DNA from: Idiomarina zobellii
GTDB lineage: Bacteria > Pseudomonadota > Gammaproteobacteria > Enterobacterales > Alteromonadaceae
DNA length: 64,000 nt
Assembly: GCF_900100855.1 (NCBI RefSeq)
Contig: NZ_FNCB01000002.1
Location: 248,001 to 312,000 of the forward strand
Direction of reading: 5' to 3'
Made by a program: the position numbers and the translations under genes. Position 1 is the first letter of the stretch, and every line of letters starts with the position of its first letter. Below the pieces are notes generated by a model. It did not search any database and was not told the origin of the DNA. It saw only the letters and a list, made by a program, of their open reading frames with translations. Positions 37,907 to 43,965 of this stretch are shown piece after piece.

Positions 37907-38881
37907 ATGGTGTTATCAATAGTTGCAGTTATTATTGGCCTGGCGGTTCTGGTTTGGAGTGCTGACAAGTTCGTTGAAGGAGCCGCCGCCGTTGCTCGTC
38001 ATTTAGGCATGGCGCCATTGGTTATCGGCATGGTGATCATTGGATTTGGCACTTCGGCCCCGGAAATGGTTGTCTCGGCCATTGCCTCTATTGATGGCAA
38101 CCCTGCTCTAGCATTGGGTAACGCCTATGGCTCTAACATCACCAATATCGCTTTAGTGCTCGGTATAACCGCTGTATTAGCCCCTATTGCCGTGAAGTTA
38201 GTGGTTATTCGCCGCGAAATGCCGGTACTTATTGGTATTACGCTCCTCAGCGCTATTTTTTTACTGGATTATGAAATTACCCATCTGGAAGCGGCTATTC
38301 TTCTATTGGTTTTCTTTGCTTATATGGGCTGGTCCGTTTGGGTTGGTTCGAAAAGCGGTGACGACGCGCTCGCTGCTGAATACACTCAAGAGCTCGACGA
38401 GCATCCTCTGCCGATGAAACCCGCTATTATTTGGTTAATTGTTGGCTTATTACTGCTTATTGTAAGCTCAAGAGCATTGGTTTGGGGCGCAGTGAATATT
38501 GCAACAGCATTAGGTGTCAGTGACCTTGTTATTGGCCTGACCGTCGTTGCCATTGGCACCTCATTGCCGGAGCTGGCTTCTGCTATTGCCGCAACGCGCA
38601 AAAATGAACATGACCTGGCATTGGGTAATGTAATTGGCTCAAATATGTTTAATACCTTGGCTGTCGTGGGTATTGCCGGTGCTATTAAGCCTATTACACT
38701 AGAGCCTCTGGTACTCAGCCGTGACTGGATTGCCATGGCCGTTCTGACATTGCTATTAATGGCCTTTAGCATACGTAAAGCTCGTCAGGGCCGCATTAAC
38801 CGTGTCCACGGCGCTATTTTTATCGCTTTATACATTGCTTATACACTGTACCTGCTTAAAACTGGTTTTATTAACCCTTAG
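37907..38881 (+). CDS. Calcium/sodium antiporter (CaCA family, YrbG-like)
   Basis: Inner-membrane exchanger of 324 residues with ten predicted helices and two inverted alpha-repeats: GFGTSAPEMVVSAIAS with GNAYGSNITN, and AIGTSLPELASAIAA with GNVIGSNMFN. These carry the conserved acidic residues for Ca2+ and Na+. The family includes E. coli YrbG. It is spaced 43 bases from the acyl-CoA ligase and appears independent of the downstream iron-storage genes. Confidence 0.92.
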   Translation: MVLSIVAVIIGLAVLVWSADKFVEGAAAVARHLGMAPLVIGMVIIGFGTSAPEMVVSAIASIDGNPALALGNAYGSNITNIALVLGITAVLAPIAVKLVVIRREMPVLIGITLLSAIFLLDYEITHLEAAILLLVFFAYMGWSVWVGSKSGDDALAAEYTQELDEHPLPMKPAIIWLIVGLLLLIVSSRALVWGAVNIATALGVSDLVIGLTVVAIGTSLPELASAIAATRKNEHDLALGNVIGSNMFNTLAVVGIAGAIKPITLEPLVLSRDWIAMAVLTLLLMAFSIRKARQGRINRVHGAIFIALYIAYTLYLLKTGFINP

Positions 38882-38910
38882 TAAGTACGGTAAGTACCAC
38901 TCAAAAGCTA

Positions 38911-38939
38911 TTGCAAATAGTTCGCATTTAAAATAGACT
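38911..38939 (+). promoter_or_regulatory. Predicted bfd promoter with Fur-like site
   Basis: -35 TTGCAA (38911-38916), 17-base spacer, -10 TAGACT (38934-38939). The span TGCAAATAGTTCGCATTTA (38912-38930) resembles the Fur-site variant often found before bfd genes, with AAAT and ATTT arms. Repression by iron-bound Fur is an inference. Confidence 0.5.
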
Positions 38940-38967
38940 ATCACTAACTCGTTGAGGTGATAGTCTA
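38934..38967 (+). promoter_or_regulatory. Perfect 11-base inverted repeat over the bfd start region
   Basis: TAGACTATCAC (38934-38944) is the exact reverse complement of GTGATAGTCTA (38957-38967), separated by 12 bases. The 3' arm covers the last base of the GAGG ribosome site and the A of the bfd ATG; the 5' arm begins at the predicted -10. It could be an operator, or an RNA hairpin hiding the start if transcription begins further upstream. Confidence 0.6.
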
Positions 38968-39191
38968 TGTATGTATGTCTTTGTAAAGGAGTCAATGATA
39001 AAACCATCCACCAGGCCGTAAGCCGTGGAGAGGTTTCGTCAATGCGTGATCTCCGCCAGCAATATGGCGTAGCGTCGCAATGTGGCTGCTGTAAAGACTG
39101 TGCAAAAACCGTTCTTAACGAGGCGCTTCAGGAAAACTCCCCGAAAAAATCTCAAGAGACTTCGCTGCCAGTATCAGTGTGCTACACTTAA
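38967..39191 (+). CDS. bfd: Bacterioferritin-associated ferredoxin
   Basis: Small [2Fe-2S] protein (74 residues) that reduces the iron core of bacterioferritin so that iron can be released. The BFD cluster cysteines are present as C4 and C6 (YVCLCKGV) and C-x2-C in CGCCKDC near 38-44. The C-terminal ~20 residues are a variable extension. It begins at an ATG with GAGG nine bases upstream and heads the bfd-bfr-bfr cluster. Confidence 0.95.
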   Translation: MYVCLCKGVNDKTIHQAVSRGEVSSMRDLRQQYGVASQCGCCKDCAKTVLNEALQENSPKKSQETSLPVSVCYT

Positions 39192-39211
39192 TTCATACGT
39201 TGTGAATTAAG
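39187..39211 (+). repeat. Intercistronic inverted repeat between bfd and bfr
   Basis: CTTAATTCA (39187-39195) and TGAATTAAG (39203-39211) are perfectly complementary around a seven-base loop. The repeat begins inside the bfd stop codon and ends at the bfr ribosome site (GAGG at 39211-39214). In RNA it would form a hairpin next to that site. Confidence 0.6.
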
Positions 39212-39225
39212 AGGTAGCTCGAACT

Positions 39226-39702
39226 ATGAAAGGTGATGCAAAAGTTATTCAGCAGCTTAATAAGGTGCTGACCTTAAAGCTGACCGCTATCAACCAGTAT
39301 TTTCTACACGCCCGCATGTACCAAAACTGGGGCTTCAACAGCCTTAACAAAGCTGTCTACAAAGCATCTATCGAAGAAATGAAACATGCCGACGTTATTA
39401 TCGAACGCATTTTATTTCTTGAAGGTATTCCCAATTTACAAGAGTTAGGAAAGCTGTATGTTGGAGAAGAGCCTCGCGAAATGTTAGAGCTTGACCACAA
39501 GGTGCAGTTTGGTGACGTCAGCGCCATACGCGACGCCATAAAAGTCTGCGAAGAGCACAAAGACTATGTCAGTCGTAAAGCGTTACGGGATATTCTGGAC
39601 GCTCAGGAAGAGCACCTGGACTGGCTGGAAACTCAAATTGATCTTATCTCCCGCCTTGGTAATGAGGTGTACTTACAAACAAAAATGGATGAGGCTGAGT
39701 AA
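39226..39702 (+). CDS. bfr: Bacterioferritin subunit, haem-binding, ferroxidase-degenerate
   Basis: 24-mer bacterioferritin subunit of 158 residues, aligning without gaps to E. coli Bfr. The haem-ligand methionine M52 (EEMKHAD) is conserved. Of the six ferroxidase ligands E51, H54 and H130 remain, but E18 is K18, E94 is Q94 and E127 is Q127. This subunit should bind haem and not oxidise iron normally. It is one base from overlapping the second bfr gene, whose product shows the opposite pattern, so mixed shells are likely. Confidence 0.93.
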   Translation: MKGDAKVIQQLNKVLTLKLTAINQYFLHARMYQNWGFNSLNKAVYKASIEEMKHADVIIERILFLEGIPNLQELGKLYVGEEPREMLELDHKVQFGDVSAIRDAIKVCEEHKDYVSRKALRDILDAQEEHLDWLETQIDLISRLGNEVYLQTKMDEAE

Positions 39703-40169
39703 TGCGCAGAGATAACAATGTTGTTGAGCAATTAAACCGTTTGCTCGCGTTTGAACTGACATCAATTGACCAATACACCTCCCACTCACGTCAATACGAA
39801 GATTTTGGCTTAATGAAGCTTTATGAGCGCATTAACCATGAAATTGATGACGAACGTGGTCATGCTGATTTACTGATTCGTCGTATTCTGTTTTTAGAAG
39901 GCGAGCCGGACATGAAAAGCCGTGAGCCGCACAATATTGGCTCTGACGTTCGTGAAATGCTGGAAAACGACTTACAGCTTGAGTACAACAATGCGAAAAC
40001 ATTGCGTGAAGTTATCGAGTACTGTGAAGAAGTCGACGATTACGTAACACGCGATATGTTGGTAGGCATTTTAAAAGACACCGAAGAAGACCACGCCTAC
40101 TGGCTGAAAATTCAGTTGGGCTTAATGGACAAGCTGGGTGAACAGCTTTACTTACAAAAAATGATGTAA
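39702..40169 (+). CDS. Bacterioferritin subunit, ferroxidase-competent, lacking haem ligand
   Basis: Second bacterioferritin, 155 residues. The diiron ligands E18, E51, H54, E94 and the E-x2-H pair (E128/H131, shifted by a one-residue insertion) are all present. The haem-ligand methionine is replaced by R52 (DERGHAD). The subunit should oxidise Fe2+ but not bind haem at the usual dimer site. It starts on the last base of the preceding bfr stop codon, so equal translation is likely. Comparable alpha/beta pairs are known in Neisseria and some Pseudomonas. Confidence 0.93.
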   Translation: MRRDNNVVEQLNRLLAFELTSIDQYTSHSRQYEDFGLMKLYERINHEIDDERGHADLLIRRILFLEGEPDMKSREPHNIGSDVREMLENDLQLEYNNAKTLREVIEYCEEVDDYVTRDMLVGILKDTEEDHAYWLKIQLGLMDKLGEQLYLQKMM

Positions 40170-40186
40170 GTTTTGTTTATGAAAGC

Positions 40187-40212
40187 AAAAAGGCGCCAGA
40201 CGGCGCCTTTTT
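40187..40212. terminator. Bidirectional terminator after the bacterioferritin genes
   Basis: AAAAAGGCGCC / GGCGCCTTTTT with an AGAC loop, symmetric A and T tracts. It serves the bfr transcript and the converging small lipoprotein gene. Confidence 0.92.
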
Positions 40213-40222
40213 AGTATCTGGC

Positions 40223-40561
40223 TTATAGCCCGTAAACGGTTACGTAAAACTCGTCGGTATCGTCCGTTGACTCAACCGTATACTCAACCGGTATACTACT
40301 CTCACCGCCGGGCCCGGACATAAGTAAGTCTGCCGCACACTGGTAAGTATCGAGCTTTTCATCGTGTCCTTGCGTGCGAATCGCATCAAGCGACATATCA
40401 ATGAGACTTGAGAATTCAGTCCCCAGTTGCGCAACCAGTTCTTCGTTACTAATTTCTAACACTAAATCGACCGTTTCAGAGTCACTGCACGCCGGCGTTC
40501 CGCCGCTGCACGCCGATAACATAATTGCGCCTGCCACTACCGGTAAAACTCGCTTAAACAT
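40223..40561 (-). CDS. Small hypothetical lipoprotein
   Basis: 112-residue protein with signal peptide and lipobox LSAC (cysteine 18). The mature part begins with a short GGTP stretch, has cysteines in PACSDS and YQCAAD that may form a disulfide, and ends in beta-like segments (IPVEYTVES, FYVTVYGL). I recognise no domain. It is a single-gene unit, ending at the bidirectional terminator. Confidence 0.72.
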   Translation of the reverse strand: MFKRVLPVVAGAIMLSACSGGTPACSDSETVDLVLEISNEELVAQLGTEFSSLIDMSLDAIRTQGHDEKLDTYQCAADLLMSGPGGESSIPVEYTVESTDDTDEFYVTVYGL

Positions 40562-40698
40562 AACCTGTCCTTATTGGTTTTATTACTTGGCAGGAAAGCG
40601 CCAGAACAAAATGCAATGTCACACCTTCCCTGGTACTTACCTATTAAACGAATTTTTAAACTACCACCCGGGGGGATTATTGCAATAGAAACGAGTCT

Positions 40699-40761
40699 TG
40701 CAGACACAAAAAAACCGCCACAAGGGCGGTTCCTTTTGTATCTGGCGGAGAGAGAGGGATT
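40699..40761 (-). repeat. Distal repeat copy of tRNA-Ser 3' end plus terminator
   Basis: 63 bases nearly identical to 40870-40931. It contains the last 19 bases of the tRNA-Ser gene including CCA, an intervening ATAC stretch, and a Rho-independent terminator (CCGCC/GGCGG stem at 40715-40729 with T tract on the minus strand). The two copies differ only around the terminator's A/G-rich left flank. There is no complete tRNA here, so this is a partial copy. Confidence 0.85.
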
Positions 40762-40869
40762 AACTCGGGCCCTCCATGGCCCTCGCCCTTCGGGCAGCGC
40801 TAAAGCGCTGTTCAAAACGGCTTTCCTGCCGTTTTGTCGAACCTTAGGGTTCTCATCAAGTCCTCTTTC

Positions 40870-40931
40870 TGCAGACACAAAAAAACCGCCACAAGGGCGG
40901 TTTCTTTGTATCTGGCGGAGAGAGAGGGATT
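40870..40931 (-). repeat. Proximal repeat copy (genuine tRNA-Ser end and terminator)
   Basis: 62 bases spanning the true 3' 19 bases of tRNA-Ser (40913-40931) and its terminator (stem 40886-40900). It is repeated 171 bases downstream in the direction of transcription. Confidence 0.85.
40878..40904 (-). terminator. tRNA-Ser terminator
   Basis: On the minus strand AAACCGCC, loop CTTGT, GGCGGTTT, followed by a T run, beginning nine bases after the tRNA's CCA end. Confidence 0.88.
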
Positions 40932-41000
40932 CGAACCCTCGATACGTTGCCGTATACACACTTTCCAGGCGTGCTCCTTCAGCCACTCGGACACCTCTCC
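40913..41000 (-). tRNA. tRNA-Ser (GGA anticodon)
   Basis: 88-base class II tRNA including the encoded CCA. It has the GGAGAGG acceptor arm, a long variable arm (TATACGGCAACGTATC), the GGTTCGAATCC T-arm and an anticodon loop containing GGA, reading UCC and UCU codons. The sequence is very close to the E. coli serine GGA tRNA. It is flanked upstream by a stable-RNA type promoter and downstream by a terminator that is repeated. Confidence 0.97.
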
Positions 41001-41012
41001 AGAACGGCCGCT

Positions 41013-41041
41013 ATGGTAGGGGTTTTAGCCGTTCTAATCAA
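41013..41041 (-). promoter_or_regulatory. Predicted tRNA-Ser promoter
   Basis: Minus strand: -35 TTGATT (41036-41041), 17-base spacer, -10 TACCAT (41013-41018), then a GC-rich AGCGGCC discriminator typical of stringently controlled stable RNA promoters. It lies just past the chemoreceptor stop codon. Confidence 0.6.
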
Positions 41042-41046
41042 GGGCT

Positions 41047-42226
41047 TTAAGCAATTTTAAAGCGCTTCATGCCATTATTTAACCGTTTTGCCAGCTCTTG
41101 CAGCTCGCGGCTGGCTTCACTAATTTGCTCTGAGCCCGCAGCGGCTTGCTCAGCAGCTTCGGTGATAGAGGTGAAGTTCTGGTTAATTTCTTCTGCAACA
41201 GCGGTTTGCTCTTCAGCAGCTGTTGCTATTTGTGCGTTCATGTCGCTCATTTTCGCAACCGAGGTGTTTACAGACTGCAATGACTCCCCTGCTCTGCGCG
41301 CTTGCTCAACACTCTCGGTGGCTTTCTGGCGGCCTTGCTCCATCACGTCAACCGCGTTGGTGGCGCTGCCACGCATGGTTTCAATAAGGCTTTGAATGCT
41401 GCGTGTTGAGTCCTGAGTTCTGTTTGCCAGTGCCCGAACTTCGTCGGCGACTACTGAGAAACCTCGCCCATGTTCACCTGCGCGAGCTGCCTCTATCGCT
41501 GCGTTCAGCGCCAGCAAGTTGGTCTGGTCAGCAATGCCTTCAATAACCTCTAGAACTTTATTAATTTCAGCAGTATTGTCAGACAGTTCACCAATAACCG
41601 CTGAAGCACTTTCAACCTGTTTAGCCAGCTCTTCAATAGAGCGCACCGTTGCTTCTACTTCACGGCTGCCGTTGACGGTTTCCTTGTCGGTATCATCGGC
41701 TAGCTGCGCCGCTTCTTCTGGCTCACCACCAATTCTGTGCGTTAGTCGAACCACAATTCTCCAGGCAACCAAACCACCGGCAATAATCGCGAACGCCGTT
41801 ATCCACCACATTAACGTGGCAAAGTTTTCGCTTCGCTCCATAACACCCTGGGTGCCCTTAGAGATGCTCGCTTCCTGATAGTCGATAAAGTCGTTAATAC
41901 GGTTAAGCCACTCAGCATAAATAGACCCCAACTCACGAATAACATAGTCCTGCGCTTGCTGACGTTGGTCCGACTGAAGCAAGCTCTCTCAACGGCGGCC
42001 GTTCACTTGCGCGCTCGACTAATACTAAGTCGCGTAACGCAATGGCTCTGTCGTGCACACTGCCACGGTAATTGATAGCAAATCGTTGTTTTTCGCTACC
42101 GACTTCGTTGACACGCACCAGGGTTTTATCAATTTCGCCTACTTGGTAGGTGCCTATAATGGTGGTTATTGCAAGCAATAACAGAATGAACGCAAAGCCT
42201 GCGTATAACCTATTTGCTATCGTCAT
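41047..42226 (-). pseudogene. Decayed methyl-accepting chemotaxis protein
   Basis: Chemoreceptor remnant in two frames. 41933-42226 encodes the start: a membrane helix at about 8-28 and the first helix of a four-helix-bundle sensor (RGSVHDRAIALRDLVLVERASE). 41047-41982 continues in another frame with [14 protein letters not shown], a second membrane helix ([13 protein letters not shown]) and a good signalling tip ([26 protein letters not shown]). The frame change falls near 41975-41995. Sensor helices between appear missing. HAMP is also mostly absent: it jumps from [11 protein letters not shown] to the late signalling helix. One or two internal deletions are inferred. Confidence 0.8.
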
Positions 42227-42327
42227 CTTTCTCTTACCTCAAAACTGCCGGGATTTATATTTAGTTGAATGTTTATACAGAATAACTGAAAGGAAGGATC
42301 AGAAAGAACGGATAAAATAAGATGAAA

Positions 42328-42355
42328 TTAATCGGTTTTTGCGTTTAATTATTTA
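42328..42355 (-). promoter_or_regulatory. Possible sigma-28 (FliA) promoter before the chemoreceptor
   Basis: Minus strand TAAA (42352-42355), about 16 bases, then CCGATTAA (42328-42335), close to the flagellar consensus TAAA-N15-GCCGATAA with one extra base. It lies about 100 bases before the receptor start. Confidence 0.45.
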
Positions 42356-43015
42356 ACGGCTTAATAACCAACGAAAAATTCTGAGTTGGCTGGGTACGTA
42401 AAACATATATTCCGGATGCCACTGAACGCCAATAACGGCTCGTTCTCGACCATCACTCTCAGACGCCTGAATAAAGCCGTCTAAGTCCCAGCCGGTAGCT
42501 CGTATGCCTACACCCACCCGTTTTACAATTTGAGAGTGCAGACTGTTCACGCGGAGCTTATTCTTCTTGCATATTTCTGACAGCAAACTGCCCTTTTCTA
42601 AAAACACTTGTTTAGTCGGCAACAAGCCCGGACGGTTATAGGTTAGCTTTCTCAGCTCTTTTATGTTCTGGTTCAGTTCACCACCAAGCACGACATTAAT
42701 AAGTTGAGAGCCGCGACAAATGCCCAAAAGCGGCTTTCTATTCTCAAGCGCCCACTGTATCCAGCGAATTTCAATGTCATCGCGATCGGGGTCATATTCG
42801 CCATCGGGCTCGGGAGGCTGGTTGTAGTGAGACGGACTGATGTCATCGCCACCACCAATAATTACGGCATCCACGTTGGGGCTTTCACAGCGGTGCCTGA
42901 CACTCACTCTTATGGGGTGAGCACCAAGTAGCCTGAGCGCCAGCCAGGTGCACCACCACGAGGGAGACCATTTGCGTGCGGCCCCTGTTACCACCACTCG
43001 CGGTCGCTGAGCCAT
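42353..43015 (-). CDS. Class-I glutamine amidotransferase / C26 hydrolase-like protein
   Basis: 220-residue protein of the gamma-glutamyl hydrolase/PuuD-like group. The Cys-His-Glu triad is C100 in LLGICRGSQ, H200 and E202 in GVQWHPEYM; IIGGGDDISPSHY is the usual oxyanion-region block. Such enzymes cleave gamma-glutamyl amides or supply ammonia. The frame is open upstream, but the ATG at 43015 gives the family N-terminus (QRPRVVVTG). The start lies 28 bases inside the preceding amidoligase gene, so the two are probably translated together and work on linked substrates. Confidence 0.85.
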   Translation of the reverse strand: MAQRPRVVVTGAARKWSPSWWCTWLALRLLGAHPIRVSVRHRCESPNVDAVIIGGGDDISPSHYNQPPEPDGEYDPDRDDIEIRWIQWALENRKPLLGICRGSQLINVVLGGELNQNIKELRKLTYNRPGLLPTKQVFLEKGSLLSEICKKNKLRVNSLHSQIVKRVGVGIRATGWDLDGFIQASESDGRERAVIGVQWHPEYMFYVPSQLRIFRWLLSR

Positions 43016-43965
43016 TGCGTTAGCCTTTCTTTCCAGTCCGTTTCGGCGACGCCCATTATCGGTCTCTCCGCCTCGAGAAATGCATTGCGCCAATACGCCA
43101 AAGCGTTTTGGTCACTTGCCAAAGCTTCTATCACCCACCATAAGTTCCATTCTTCACTAAGCTGCCAGCCGGGATGCTCAATTTGGCAATTAGGAAGACG
43201 GTAATGAAACGTTGGACGTGCTTTTATTTTTCCGTCATTAACAACATTCATGACCTTATCTTCGTCAACCATGCTAAACAGCGGAAGCATATCTAACGCT
43301 CGGTTTCGAGTTGCGTTAAACGACAAATAATCATCAATGAGTGTCGACATATCAGCCTCGTCCTGAGTCATCAGGCGGTGCAGATAGTCTTCAGGGTATT
43401 TATCAATATACGGGCTGATTTTGCGTGTGGTATCAACCTGATGCTTCTCGATTAGCCACCATTGCAGCAGACCATATGCCTGCAAATATCGCAGTACGGT
43501 TGGCGCATCGAGTTTAGGGATTTCAGCATTGATATGAACCCCATAGGCGGCTATCCAGGACTCATCGGTACCTTTTGCGCCTGCGTTACGAAGCTTATCA
43601 ACGAGCGTTGTCAGTACCTTGCACTGCGCTAGCGTTAACGGTGGGCAGACAATTTCAATCGGCACCCAACGCTCCGCTAAATTGCCCAGCTCTTTTAACA
43701 GGCTGGACTCGTCGGCGCCCTCTGCTTTCGCTTTTTTCTTAAGGTACGCCCAGTCAATTTCGACATTGAAAGTGCCCAGGTCTGAGGTTTTAACTTTGTG
43801 CTCTGCTTTTGATTCACGAACACATTCACCATCGACGACTGAGCACAAAATTGTCGATGTCTGTTCTAATGTTAAGCCACTGAACTCCAGCTCAAAACCA
43901 ACAGTTCTTGGTTCGTCGCTGTCATTCAGTGGCACAGGTAGTTCTTTAAAGTACGTCTCACTCAA
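42988..43965 (-). CDS. Putative amidoligase family protein
   Basis: About 325 residues matching the putative amidoligase (glutamine-synthetase-fold COOH-NH2 ligase) family: GFELEFSGL near the N-terminus, an FNVEIDWAYLK block, PIEIVCPPLTL, and a YGVHINAEIP segment with the conserved histidine. These are equivalent to the metal/ATP glutamates of the fold. No ATG is available. The TTG at 43965 overlaps the M28 stop region and has AGGA ten bases upstream; a TTG at 44010 is the alternative. The product is unknown; comparative work links such genes with amidotransferases in predicted gamma-glutamyl or peptide-modification pathways. Confidence 0.8.
   Translation of the reverse strand: MSETYFKELPVPLNDSDEPRTVGFELEFSGLTLEQTSTILCSVVDGECVRESKAEHKVKTSDLGTFNVEIDWAYLKKKAKAEGADESSLLKELGNLAERWVPIEIVCPPLTLAQCKVLTTLVDKLRNAGAKGTDESWIAAYGVHINAEIPKLDAPTVLRYLQAYGLLQWWLIEKHQVDTTRKISPYIDKYPEDYLHRLMTQDEADMSTLIDDYLSFNATRNRALDMLPLFSMVDEDKVMNVVNDGKIKARPTFHYRLPNCQIEHPGWQLSEEWNLWWVIEALASDQNALAYWRNAFLEAERPIMGVAETDWKERLTQWLSDREWW

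Larger units (their letters stand above)
40562..40912. other. Non-coding stretch holding the tRNA-Ser trailer repeats
   Basis: Between the lipoprotein start and tRNA-Ser. 40562-40698 shows nothing convincing beyond possible promoter sequence for the lipoprotein. 40699-40931 holds two copies of a tRNA 3'-end plus terminator unit. The 108-base spacer between copies (40762-40869) is rich in small hairpins, for example AAAACGG/CCGTTTT, AGCGCT/AGCGCT and GCCC/GGGC. Open frames crossing it on both strands look spurious, since they read through the tRNA. Confidence 0.7.

Noticed and set aside
40699..40931. Integrated element with attL/attR at tRNA-Ser
   Set aside because: Only about 108 bases lie between the copies and no integrase is nearby; the repeats include the terminator, which fits a trailer duplication better. 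A long-lost element cannot be fully excluded.
40537..40986. Open frame of 149 codons on the minus strand with an internal protein repeat
   Set aside because: It reads through tRNA-Ser and both trailer repeats; the repeated peptide is just the translated tRNA end and terminator.
40574..41050. Open frame of 158 codons on the plus strand over the same region
   Set aside because: It is antisense to tRNA-Ser and the repeats, has no ribosome site and no recognisable protein features.
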